Position numbers and translations under genes: made by a program
Notes under the pieces: generated by a model
What the model was told of the DNA's origin: nothing
Databases searched by the model: none
The model's input: only the letters and a program-made list of their open reading frames with translations
Source of the DNA: Pinguiococcus pyrenoidosus
Lineage: Eukaryota > Sar > Pinguiophyceae > Pinguiochrysidales > Pinguiochrysidaceae
Direction of reading: 5' to 3'
NCBI GenBank assembly: GCA_019677205.1
Contig: JAAMXY010000873.1
Location: 2,036 to 31,717, forward strand
Length of the DNA stretch: 29,682 nt
Shown here: positions 18,167 to 26,524 of the stretch, one piece after another
Position numbering within the stretch: the first letter of the stretch is position 1
How the letters are laid out: the number at the start of each line of letters is the position of its first letter

Positions 18167-18913
18167 CTTCGACAGGCACCAAGCTCAGAGACGGGAGGGG
18201 AGGCAAACACGAGAAAGAAGCGGGGCGGCGGAGGCTCCAGGGACGCGTTTCTGCGGCGGCGGTTTGTATATCCTTCCGCTGTTTTTTGACTTGGGCCGCT
18301 TGGGATCCAGTCTCTTTCCTCCCTGATCCGCAGCCGCAGCTTCCGGGTTTGGTGTTTCTTTGGTCTCAGGTTTTGTGCTTCGGCATTCAAATCCATCGAT
18401 GGACTTCTTCTTTTCTTCCTCTCTTCCAAAAATTCAAAACAAAAAAATATATAAATTATGGCTATTATTGATCGTATTTTATACTAATTAAAATGTTAAT
18501 AAATGGTTATTCGGAGTCTGTCCTTCCGACAGTAGGTAGGACAGAGAGGCGGTGGTGGAACAGTTCGTGAACTGCAGTGGATTGTGGAAACGTTGGCGAG
18601 GTCAGCCCTGTAGTGACGCCCCGAATTTACGGGCGGTGTAAGCGTTTTAAAAATACTTTTGAAATATTTTCATTTTCATCTATCAAATAGTTTTAGCTAT
18701 ACCATAAATCTATAATAAATAAATTTCCTTAATTTAAATTATTCAAAAGATGCTTTCCTTGAAGGTTTCCAGACACGTCTCTCTCTCCCCTCATCAAGCT
18801 TCCCGAAGTGAAAAGCGGCGCAGAGGAGACTTTTCGACTTTCCAGTCGCCGCCCGGACCTCATCTCCCAGTGTTTTGGGGATGCGCCTAGCTCTGTGTAG
18901 TGTATGACACCAG
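18167..18913. other. Divergent intergenic region with AT-rich island
   Basis: The gap is 747 bases between the Yop1-like start and the cystathionine gamma-synthase start. Roughly 18427-18510 and 18645-18745 are strongly AT-rich, in sharp contrast with the GC-rich surroundings, and enclose a GC-rich hairpin-bearing segment. No protein gene is supported. Confidence 0.5.
18510..18650. other. GC-rich segment with potential hairpins inside an AT island (possible small RNA gene)
   Basis: About 140 bases carry several inverted repeats. TCTGTCC at 18517-18523 pairs with GGACAGA at 18539-18545. CAGTT at 18561-18565 pairs with AACTG at 18570-18574. CGCCC at 18617-18621 pairs with GGGCG at 18631-18635. 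A TTTT run follows at 18645-18648, which would suit an RNA polymerase III stop on the + strand. No tRNA, U6, 5S or SRP pattern fits, and strand and transcription are unknown. Confidence 0.25.
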
Positions 18914-20758
18914 ATGTGGTCTCGGCGCATCGCCACTTGGCTCCCCCGGCGCTCCGCCGCCGCGGCGTCTGTCCGCTCTCTCTCCGCAGAACTTCGGCTG
19001 TCGCGCGAGCGTCTGGGACAGCCCATTCCGCTGGACGAGCATGCGTGTAGCGTCAGCATGCCCATGTGGGACGACGTGGTGGGCTACGAAGAGGGCTGCG
19101 AGCGCGTGAAGGCGGCGTTGGCGTGCGGGTATCCGCGCTTTGTGTACCACCCTCACGTCGAGAAGCTGTGCGCCTCGCTGCTGAGCCGCCACTTGAAGAA
19201 GCGGCCCAGTGTGAAGCCAGGGAGTCTGCAGTGCGCAGTGGCGCCCAACTTCCTCTCCGCGCTGCGTCTGAGAGACTTCCTGCTGGAGGGCACTCGCTTC
19301 CAGGACGACGATGTGTATGTGTACAGTGACGACCTGGTGAACCATCGCCTCCAGATGCACGTGCACGGCGTCATGTACCCCAGCGAGCTGGCGCAGAAGG
19401 CCAAGGCCTTCTGGCAGCACACGGGAGAGGTCGTGAGCTCTCGCCAGGCCCATGCGGCCGCCGCCCAGCTGGCGGAGAACACCGCAACCATCACGCCGCC
19501 GTTCTGCGCCGAGCACCGCGTGCACTGCGCAGTGGCCTCCGGCGTCACCGACGACGCCGGCGGTGCGGGCCCCGCGAACGCCTTTGAAGGGCTGCGCGAG
19601 TCCATCGCGGGCTTCACGGGCGCGCACAAGGCCGACGTGCACTTCACCCCCAGCGGCATGGGCGCCGTGAGCTTCGCGCTGCGCGTTGCTCAGGAAGCCT
19701 TCGAGAGGCGTGTGAAGGCCGCAGAGAAGGCGGGGGAGCGCGTCCCGCCGAGCAAACAAGTGCCGCAGGCGGTGGTGTTCGGATTCCCGTATCTCGACAC
19801 GCTGAAGCTGTGCGAGCGGCCGGAGTTGTGCCCCGGGGGCAGCAGCTTCTTCAAGTTTGGCCACGAGCAGGACTTGCGCGAGCTGGAGGCGCTGCTCAAG
19901 CGCGCCGCAGACCCGAGCGACCCCACAAGCCCCGTCTGCGCGGTCTTCACCGAGTTCCCGTCCAACCCGCTGCTGCGAAGCCCCGACTTGCACCGCCTCA
20001 AGAGCCTCCTCCAGGAGCACGACGTCCCGCTCGTTGTGGACGATACCATTGCGAACTTCGCGAACGTGGATCTCTTCGGGGTCGAGAAGGGCGCCGACTT
20101 CCTCGGCGCAGACATCATCGTCACGTCGCTCACCAAGCTGTTCAGCGGTCGCGGCGATGCCATGGGTGGCAGCATGGTGATCAATCCCAAGTCGAGGCTC
20201 CACAAGGACCTCTCCTTCGCGGCCGACGTGGATCGGATGTCCAACCTGAGACTGGAGGAGGGCTGCTGGGAAGGCCTCTATCCCTCGGACGCCGCGGCGC
20301 TCTACCTGAACAGCCGCGACTTCGAAGCGCGCTCTCAGCGCATCAACGAGACCGCCCTGGACCTCGTGCAGCACATTGCAGACACCGGCTTCTTCAAGTC
20401 CCTCTACTACCCGGCGCTGACGATCACCGAGGATGGGGATCATCGCAGCATCGATCCTCTGTACGCCCGGTACATGAAAGCCTCTGGCGGAGCAGGGTCT
20501 CTCTTCTCGGTGGTCTTTGACGAGGAGAAGCTTTGCCCGAAGACCTTCTACGACTGCCTCGCGTACAGCAAGGGTCCGAGTCTGGGCACGAACTTCACGT
20601 TGTGCTGCCCGTACACCATCCTGGCTCACTACACGGAGCTTGACTGGGCCGAGGAGTGCGGCGTCGCGCGGAGTCTCATCCGGGTTAGTGTTGGCCTCGA
20701 AGAGCCCGACTTCCTAAAGCAAGCGTGGACGACGGCCGTAGAAGCAGCGAGAAGGTGA
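18914..20758 (+). CDS. Cystathionine gamma-synthase, fungal (Str2-like) type, PLP-dependent
   Basis: An intronless gene of 614 residues, close to the length of yeast Str2 (about 640) and longer than bacterial MetB. The enzyme joins an activated homoserine ester with cysteine to form cystathionine in the transsulfuration/methionine route. The N-terminal domain reads LGQPIPLDEHACSVSMPMWDDVVGYEEG and ALACGYPRFVYHP, the characteristic fungal-type extension. The Cys/Met-metabolism fold follows: FTPSGMGAVSFALR, EFPSNPLLRSPDL, LVVDDTIANFANVDLF, the PLP-lysine motif SLTKLFSGRGDAMGGS (Lys about 408), and C-terminal SLGTNFTLCCPYT and RVSVGLEEPD. The first ~35 residues are rich in Arg, Ser and Ala with no acidic residue until the mid-20s, suggesting an organelle presequence, perhaps mitochondrial. 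ATG at 19022 is a possible internal start but would cut conserved sequence. Confidence 0.9.
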   Translation: MWSRRIATWLPRRSAAAASVRSLSAELRLSRERLGQPIPLDEHACSVSMPMWDDVVGYEEGCERVKAALACGYPRFVYHPHVEKLCASLLSRHLKKRPSVKPGSLQCAVAPNFLSALRLRDFLLEGTRFQDDDVYVYSDDLVNHRLQMHVHGVMYPSELAQKAKAFWQHTGEVVSSRQAHAAAAQLAENTATITPPFCAEHRVHCAVASGVTDDAGGAGPANAFEGLRESIAGFTGAHKADVHFTPSGMGAVSFALRVAQEAFERRVKAAEKAGERVPPSKQVPQAVVFGFPYLDTLKLCERPELCPGGSSFFKFGHEQDLRELEALLKRAADPSDPTSPVCAVFTEFPSNPLLRSPDLHRLKSLLQEHDVPLVVDDTIANFANVDLFGVEKGADFLGADIIVTSLTKLFSGRGDAMGGSMVINPKSRLHKDLSFAADVDRMSNLRLEEGCWEGLYPSDAAALYLNSRDFEARSQRINETALDLVQHIADTGFFKSLYYPALTITEDGDHRSIDPLYARYMKASGGAGSLFSVVFDEEKLCPKTFYDCLAYSKGPSLGTNFTLCCPYTILAHYTELDWAEECGVARSLIRVSVGLEEPDFLKQAWTTAVEAARR

Positions 20759-21004
20759 AGAACTTCCGCGGAATCCCGTCGCCGATTGTACATAAATGTG
20801 AATAGTCAATTGTGCAAGGTCCCTTTGATGGACAGTGATGTCATCGAAGGTGAACTCGGTGCTTCACAAAACAGTCGAAGCTATGTATGAATTTTGGGGG
20901 GAGGGGCGGGGCAGGGGGCAAGAAAGAAAGACAGCATCCATGGGTCGGTGTAGAATTCGTTTTGCTTCTTTCTCTTGCACGGACGTTTCTTGTCGGCCAC
21001 GCCC

Positions 21005-23035
21005 TCACCACGGATCATCCGCCAAGGAAACCGCTATTGCCGTCATGTTGTCCGTGGAGCCCAAGTCAAAGCAGTGCAACAGAAGCGCGTCCACCAGTTC
21101 TGCCAGCTGCTCCGTCCCTTCTCTTGTGCTCCCAGCGTCGAAGAAGTCGCGGCAGAAGCGCGCGGCGGCGGGTGCATCCATCACATCCCAGATTCCATCA
21201 CACGCCAAGAGTAGAATGCTGACAGTACCGCTGCCCTTTTGGGGACGTGCAAACACTTGGACGTCGGGTATCGCGACTATTGCCTGCTTCGATGACGGCA
21301 GGCCTGGGGTGTTCTTGAATGTGAAGTCTCCGAAAGCCCGAGACATCTGGATGCGATCCTTGTTGCCGTTCGGTGCCGTGTACACGATGGACGCGGCGCC
21401 GTTGTCCGCCACAACCACTTCATGCCCGGCGTCCTTTATCCTCTGCTCCTCGCCAGGCAGGTTCGGCTTGTGCTCCAGGGTGACCATGCGCACGTCGATG
21501 TCCTCCCTCGCCTTGCTATATTGGATCAGCGCTGCGCCGCTGTCCCCGACGTTGCCGACGGCAACGTGCTGATCAAGCACAACGGCAAGGACGCCCGTGC
21601 TGCCCGAGTTGTCCAACGCCTTGCCTCCATCCTCGTCCGCCTGCATCCGCGGCTCCTCCCGCAGCTGCGCTTCCAGGCGTTCGCAGCATTCCAGGAGCAG
21701 CGCCTCCAGGGCCTCTTCCGACTGATCACCCTTCGCAATGCGCTCCGCCCACGCGCGAGACGACAGGCATGCGGAAGGGCACTTATCTGCGAGAAACTCG
21801 GACGTGAAGTCGCCGGCATGGCCGTCAAACACGCAGAACAGGCCCGTGTCAGGTCGAGCCAGCGGCCCGGACGCCTCGGGCGGGAGATCGGCAAGCGGCG
21901 TGCACACGCAGACGGCGTCTTCCATGTCCACGCGCCATCCCGGAATGTCGCCGTACCCGAAGGGAACGCTGTCGTCCTCCATCACTGCTTCTGCGTAGTT
22001 GTAGCCATTGTGTCTCCCGTACAGCGCCTTTCGTGGAGTGATGGACGGGTCGCCCTTTTCGAAGAGCAGGTCTTTGACGCTGGCCACCGCCTGCCCTCCC
22101 GCGAGCGCCGCGAGGCCCATGGGCGTGCGTCCCAGCAGATCGACGGGGGCGCGCCTCCCCTTCACTTCTGACGGCACCGCGTCGCCATCCTGCCCCTTGA
22201 TGGCGCTTCCCAGCAGCTGCACGATCTCTTTGTGGCCGCTCTGAGCCGCCATGTGCAGGGCGGTGCGGCCGTAGAGGTCCCTCTTGAGCGCCGCCCGCTT
22301 GCCCCCAAGCGGCGAGAACAGCAGCTCCTTGGCAGCATCATAGTTGCCCTTGTCCGCAGCGACGTGGAGAGGCGTCGCTCCATGCGGCAGCCGCTGGCTG
22401 ATGATGTTGCGCGTATCCACCAGCGTGGGGTCCTCCAGCAGCATCTTCCGCAGCTCCTCCACTCTCTTGGGGTTCAGCTTCTTCTGCTCCGCCACCGTGA
22501 AGATCTTCCTCTGGGACATGGGGTCGCGGCTGCAAGCCACCGTGTCCAGCACGGCCTCCCTCACCTCGGCAGAAAGCCTCTCGTCGTCCACCACGTTGGG
22601 CATGCGCTTGATCCGGTTGCCCGTGCCCGGGGGCCCAAGCGCCGTAAACGGTGACGACGGACTGTCCAAGTCCGCTTCAGCCAGCCGCTGGTGGAAGCTG
22701 TGCCTCCCACTCGTGTGCGCAGTCGCCACCTTCGCTATAGGAGGCGGCGACAACAGACTCGGCTCCGGCGTCCGGGGCGGGAAACCGGATCTCGGCGGCA
22801 GAGCGCTGCTGGGGGTGATGACCAGCACGCTACGCACCGAGCGCGCGCGCTTCGGCGTCTCGACCCCTAAAGAAGCCTCGGGCCTGGGAGGCGTCTGATC
22901 AGAAGGTGAAGAAACGCCCAAAGCGCTGAAATTCGCGCTCAATTCGTCGGCGCCGCCGGACGGAGCCGCCGCTTCGGGCGCCGCCGAGGGCGCGATGAAC
23001 TCCAGAAACTTGTCCCCCACCAGCGCACTCAGCAT
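21005..23035 (-). CDS. Ankyrin-repeat and PP2C-type protein phosphatase fusion
   Basis: An intronless gene of 676 residues. Residues 1-150 are low-complexity with many Ser/Thr-Pro pairs, likely disordered and phosphorylated. About 215-335 hold three ankyrin repeats (HGATPLHVAADKGNYDAAKE, GRTALHMAAQSGHKEIVQLL, LGRTPMGLAALAGG). From about 355 to the end is a complete PP2C (PPM) domain that removes phosphate from Ser/Thr: YGDIPGWRVDMEDA, FDGHAG, GSTGVLAVV, VGNVGDSGAAL, HKPNLPGEEQRI, SRAFGDFTFK, LLACDGIWDV and GSTDNMTAIAV. All usual metal-binding Asp/Glu are present, so it should be an active, Mg/Mn-dependent enzyme. The ankyrin repeats probably choose the substrate or partner. The start ATG heads a plausible N-terminus (MLSALVGDKFLEF). 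It shares a divergent promoter region with the gene at 23319. Confidence 0.9.
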   Translation of the reverse strand: MLSALVGDKFLEFIAPSAAPEAAAPSGGADELSANFSALGVSSPSDQTPPRPEASLGVETPKRARSVRSVLVITPSSALPPRSGFPPRTPEPSLLSPPPIAKVATAHTSGRHSFHQRLAEADLDSPSSPFTALGPPGTGNRIKRMPNVVDDERLSAEVREAVLDTVACSRDPMSQRKIFTVAEQKKLNPKRVEELRKMLLEDPTLVDTRNIISQRLPHGATPLHVAADKGNYDAAKELLFSPLGGKRAALKRDLYGRTALHMAAQSGHKEIVQLLGSAIKGQDGDAVPSEVKGRRAPVDLLGRTPMGLAALAGGQAVASVKDLLFEKGDPSITPRKALYGRHNGYNYAEAVMEDDSVPFGYGDIPGWRVDMEDAVCVCTPLADLPPEASGPLARPDTGLFCVFDGHAGDFTSEFLADKCPSACLSSRAWAERIAKGDQSEEALEALLLECCERLEAQLREEPRMQADEDGGKALDNSGSTGVLAVVLDQHVAVGNVGDSGAALIQYSKAREDIDVRMVTLEHKPNLPGEEQRIKDAGHEVVVADNGAASIVYTAPNGNKDRIQMSRAFGDFTFKNTPGLPSSKQAIVAIPDVQVFARPQKGSGTVSILLLACDGIWDVMDAPAAARFCRDFFDAGSTREGTEQLAELVDALLLHCFDLGSTDNMTAIAVSLADDPW

Positions 23036-23117
23036 GGCTGCAGATGTCGGAGTCGCGCGGTCTGATGAGCCGCCAGCTGGGGCTCAGGGATTGTGCGGCG
23101 CGGGAGCGCCGGACCTT

Positions 23118-23215
23118 CATCAGCTGATGGCTCCTTAGCAACGATCATTTCGATTTCGGTTGATTTTCGTTTCTGGCTTTGGGGGACTTTCGCCGCGCTT
23201 CCACTCGTCAGCTGA
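23118..23215. promoter_or_regulatory. Palindromes CATCAGCTGATG and TCAGCTGA in divergent promoter
   Basis: A perfect 12-bp palindrome lies at 23118-23129, about 85 bases upstream of the ankyrin-PP2C start. A shorter palindrome with the same core lies at 23208-23215, upstream of the membrane coiled-coil gene. The 10-bp core ATCAGCTGAT also occurs upstream of OST1. A regulatory role is inference. Confidence 0.3.
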
Positions 23216-23318
23216 TACTGCGATGCAACGCTCGAAGTCCGTCTTTCCTTGCCTCCCTTGTTCGCCAAGTGGACAGGTGTGGTACTGGCGGAAATCCCGG
23301 CTGGAATCGGTGGCTGAG

Positions 23319-23629
23319 ATGGGGCCAGATGAGCCGGAGGCGCATGTGACGGCTGTATATCACGAGAACAACCCGCAGCGCGCGCGCGTGCGCTACCTGG
23401 GCAGCGCCATCGCGCTTCTGCTTCTGCTGTTCATGGTGAACAACGTCACCACCAAAGACTACCGCGCGGCCACGCGCGGCTATCTGGCCAACGTGGGCCA
23501 GGAAGCCAGCGCAGAGGTCATCGTGCCCAAGACGGCGTGGGAGAAGCAGCAGGAGCAGAAGGACGTTTTGAAGCGGATTGAGGAGCTGGAGGGTCTGGTG
23601 CAGGACCTGCGTCTCCAAATGGCCCATCT

Positions 23630-23671
<42 letters not shown>

Positions 23672-23849
23672 TAATAATAATAATAATACGACGGCTGTGG
23701 AGGAGAGTGACGGAGAAGCAGAGGCCGGGGTTGCGCCGGTGGCGCCCGAGGAGACCGAGGTGCAGCTGATCAAGGGGAGCAGCGGTGACGAGGCGTTCTT
23801 GACGGGGAACGAAGAGACAGCCGTGGTGCTGGGAGGCACTCGACGATGA
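23319..23849 (+). CDS. Single-pass membrane protein with coiled coil and polyQ/polyN
   Basis: 176 residues from ATG 23319; an in-frame ATG at 23223 would add 32 residues with no obvious signal. A cytosolic-looking N-terminus of about 25 residues with RARVR leads into one hydrophobic helix (YLGSAIALLLLLFMV, about 26-42) with basic flanks, suggesting a type II or tail-in membrane protein. A helical, charged stretch (KQQEQKDVLKRIEELEGLVQ) forms a coiled coil. It is followed by 13 Gln and 6 Asn from CAG and AAT repeats, then an acidic Val/Ala/Glu-rich tail. I recognise no family. The coding nature is supported by the long frame, the ordered segments and conserved GC-rich codon use, but function is unknown. 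Confidence 0.6.
23631..23687 (+). repeat. Coding CAG (x13) and AAT (x6) microsatellites
   Basis: Thirteen pure CAG triplets (23631-23669) are followed directly by six pure AAT triplets (23670-23687), both in frame. Their purity, with no synonymous changes, suggests recent expansion. Confidence 0.9.
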
Positions 23850-24058
23850 CACGCGATGATGGATTGCAATAGGAGAAGATGCCTCAAAAGCAAAGCGGAG
23901 CGGAAATCTTCAATCAATCTTCTACATCGTCAGCCTTCGTTGCGGCGTTGCTTTTGGTGATCTACGCGCGGCACGTCGACGAGGCAAGGAAAGAGGATGG
24001 AGGGCATTGCCAAGCGCCTGGCAGTCTATGCTGCAGTAAAAGTGGGTCCGTCACCAAC

Positions 24059-25133
24059 CTAGCGGAATGTCTGCTTGAGCATTTCCATCGACGCCATCGT
24101 GACTGCGACGGAAGGAGCGAGGAAGAACACCCGCGCGCCCGAGCCTCGCCAGAAGCCGGCGAAGCCTTCCTCCCGGTAGATCTTTCCCAGGCCGTCCAGC
24201 ATCCCTAGAGATGTAGTTTTTAGGAGAGAAGAGAGGTTCGCAGACGAAGAGGTTTCCTAAGATCCCGTACACAGGAGAGGGCCAGGAAGAAAGACGGGGA
24301 ACGACGCGATCCGCACCTCGGTAGGCCCAGGATCCCATTTTCGTGTCCAGGCGACGCTGCAGCTGGTACCGTAGCTTGGCAAGATCTAGTGGACTCGTGA
24401 GGAAGGCCGCAAAGGCACTGGCAGACGAAGAAGCGATCAGGCTTTCGAGGAAGGTCACATCCAAGTCTGACGGACTGGAAGGATCCGCGGTGTCCACCCG
24501 CTTCGCCGCGATGGCCAGGTTTTTCAGCTTCTCGTACACAACAAAGTAGATCGCCGACCACGGGCCAAAGGACAGCAGCGTCGCGCCATAGCCCTTGTAG
24601 ATGCCGCTGAGACCCTCTGACTTGACGATGGATCGCAGCGCGTCCCAGCTGTTCTTGTAGGGCGTGACGCCCGCAAGGAATCGCGAGTCGCTGGCCGTGG
24701 AAGTTGCTCCGCCAGCCTGCTTGGCTTGCACTTGCAGGCGCTCCTTGATCACATCCACGGGCACGAAGATGATGCAGCTCACCGCCTCGGCGATCATGCC
24801 AGACGTCAAGTGAGCCAGCCAAGGGAGAGAGGCGAACAACGGCAAGGCCGACAGGAGGCCCTTGCTGGCCTCGTAGCTAGTCATGTACAGCGCCGTGGCA
24901 GGGACGCCTCCCACAAGACTGGCTGCAACGCCGCGATACAGTCCCGCCAGTCCCTCTCGACGTAGAGTGCTGGTGAACACCTCTGCAATGCCCAGAAAGC
25001 GCCTGGCGTCGCTGGCCTGCAGCCGCGCCTTCACGGTGTCCAGTGGGTGGCACACCACGCGCGAGACCATCCCGGCGACGCTGCTGCTCAGCAGCACTAC
25101 GCGCAGCTCTTGCGGATCGTCGAGGACGCTCAT
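24059..25133 (-). CDS. Mitochondrial carrier family (SLC25) transporter
   Basis: Two minus-strand exons: 25133-24317 and 24204-24059 (TAG), with a 112-base phase-1 intron, giving 320 residues. Three homologous repeats carry the carrier signature: HPLDTVKARLQ with EGLAGLYRG, VPVDVIKERLQVQ with EGLSGIYKGYGA, and SPLDLAKLRYQLQ with EEGFAGFWRGSGARV. The last half-repeat comes from exon 2. The six helices and the salt-bridge Asp-Lys/Arg pairs are as expected for an inner-membrane solute exchanger. Substrate contact points cannot be assigned by eye, so the transported solute is not named. The start at MSVLDDPQEL was chosen because it leaves a normal short N-terminus; the frame runs upstream to 25268 without carrier similarity. 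Confidence 0.92.
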
Positions 25134-25501
25134 GGATCTGTGAGGCAGCCTGAGCCTCCATATCTCGCGGGACTCTCCGCCTGAGACGTCCGTCGCCAGG
25201 GCACGCGGGTGCACCCGGGGACAGACTACGAAATGAGATGCTCGCACGCCGTCCACGGGGAGCGTCACTGTTGGGTTTGCTGTTTGGGGCGGCGACGAAA
25301 GCGTGGCAATGCTCGTCGCCGGGATTGCCGCGGTGCCTGCATAGCTTGTCTTTCTGTGGAAGGAGCGGATGCACTGCGTGAAGACTGCAGATCCCCAAGG
25401 GACGACGAAGGAAAGGGGGTTGTGCGTGGGCGCCGGGAGGAGAGCCTCCCGATGCTGAGCTGCAGGCCACGAGCCTCCTCACCGAATCAATCGATTCCTC
25501 T
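25134..25501. other. Intergenic region upstream of the carrier gene
   Basis: 368 bases separate the mS35 stop from the carrier start (both -). The region should hold the carrier promoter and the mS35 3' end. Nothing further was recognised. Confidence 0.45.
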
Positions 25502-26257
25502 CTAGAGCTCGGGTGCGCCGACAATGGCCTCTTTCGCGAGACGCTTGACTTCCAGCACAATGTTCTGCAGCTGATACAGCAGAAAGCGACGATTCTCCGT
25601 CCGGCTCACGAACCGATTGCACACGATCTTCATCTCGCGCTTGTCCGGGTCGTAGCGATTCAGCACCAGCTGTGCGAGCACGTCGATCTCGCGTCTCGTC
25701 AGCCCCAGCCTGTCCACAGCCACATGCATCCGCACCTTGTAGTCGTTGGGGTTCTTGGGCAGATTGATCACCGGATCCGTCTGGAACAGCTGATCCAGCG
25801 CGGCGGGGGTGATCTCCCATTCGCCCAGGAAGCGCACTGCCTTCGGATTGATCGTGAGCTGGGGCAACTCGATTCCCTGGATGTCTCCCTGCGCATCCAG
25901 AACTCGCTCTGGAATCGCCCTGCGCACGAACGTCGGACTGACTTGCGGTTGGTTCAAGCTTCGATCGACGTCAGTGAACTCTTGTTGCGAAACGCGCATG
26001 AAGCGACTCATGACGCTCTCCACATACGCTTCTCGCTTCCTCGCCTTGCTGGGCTCTTGCTCCGAAGGCCCTTCAGAAGCGCTTGCGGCGCCACTGGTGT
26101 CACTGCCGTCTGTGTCAGATAGAAAGCGACGCTGAGCAACCGCGGCCCCTTGCTCTCCAAGGACTCCCCACTGAGGTGCGACCACCGAGCCCCGCAGCAG
26201 AGGTCTGCCAAACCGCAAGCGCCTCCGGGAGACTATACATGTGCGCGCGAGGCGCAT
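25502..26257 (-). CDS. MRPS35: Mitochondrial small-subunit ribosomal protein mS35
   Basis: 251 residues from the ATG at 26257, stop TAG at 25502, no intron. The N-terminus MRLARTCIVSRRRLRFGRPLL is Arg-rich and lacks acidic residues, a clear mitochondrial presequence, which decided the start over the upstream in-frame Met at 26380. The conserved block is DYKVRMHVAVDRLGLT, then NRYDPDKREMKIVCNRFVSR and ENRRFLLYQLQNIVLEVKRL, which is the mS35 (MRPS35/Rsm24) signature region (V-x-L/M-H-V...D-x-L-G-L; R-Y-x-P...I-x-x-x-R). The protein belongs to the head of the mitoribosomal small subunit. The gene faces the gamma-CA gene across a 267-base divergent promoter. Confidence 0.85.
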   Translation of the reverse strand: MRLARTCIVSRRRLRFGRPLLRGSVVAPQWGVLGEQGAAVAQRRFLSDTDGSDTSGAASASEGPSEQEPSKARKREAYVESVMSRFMRVSQQEFTDVDRSLNQPQVSPTFVRRAIPERVLDAQGDIQGIELPQLTINPKAVRFLGEWEITPAALDQLFQTDPVINLPKNPNDYKVRMHVAVDRLGLTRREIDVLAQLVLNRYDPDKREMKIVCNRFVSRTENRRFLLYQLQNIVLEVKRLAKEAIVGAPEL

Positions 26258-26524
26258 CTTAAGCGCCCAAGATGTGCAAAAGCGGCGCCAAGTGCGCGTT
26301 TTTTCGCGTTCTCGCGTCTCTGCACTGAAGGATTCCTTATCGGCCGTTTCAGAATATACAGTATAAAAATAAATATTCATCTATTCCCAAATCACTAATC
26401 TCAATATCATAATTTTAAAATGAAGGCGCGTTCGTGAAGGCCAATCCAAAGTGTGTGTTCGTGGGGCGCGAGTGCGACTCGTTTGGCTTCGTTGACAGCT
26501 TCGGCAGCGTTGATCTGAATCGTC
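26258..26524. promoter_or_regulatory. Divergent promoter with AT-rich core (mS35 / gamma-CA)
   Basis: The two starts are 267 bases apart. About 26349-26421 is AT-rich, including AGTATAAAAATAAAT near 26360-26374, a TATA-like sequence on the + strand. Both neighbours encode mitochondrial proteins, so shared control is possible but not shown. Confidence 0.4.

Noticed and set aside
18540-18548. ACAGAGA word, as in U6 snRNA
   Set aside because: The rest of U6, which is extremely conserved (AGC triad, internal stem-loop, 5' hairpin), is absent around it.
18629-18639. ACGGGCGGTGT, the complement of a universal small-subunit rRNA 3' sequence
   Set aside because: The match stops after 11 bases and neither flank continues like rRNA, so it is probably chance.
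18887-20629. 580-codon minus-strand open frame
   Set aside because: It is the antisense shadow of the cystathionine gamma-synthase gene; the + strand has the PLP motif and fold landmarks.
24062-24316. Continuation of the carrier reading frame past 24317
   Set aside because: The unspliced frame loses carrier similarity at once, while splicing 24317 to 24204 restores the third repeat (EEGFAGFWRGSGARV) exactly.
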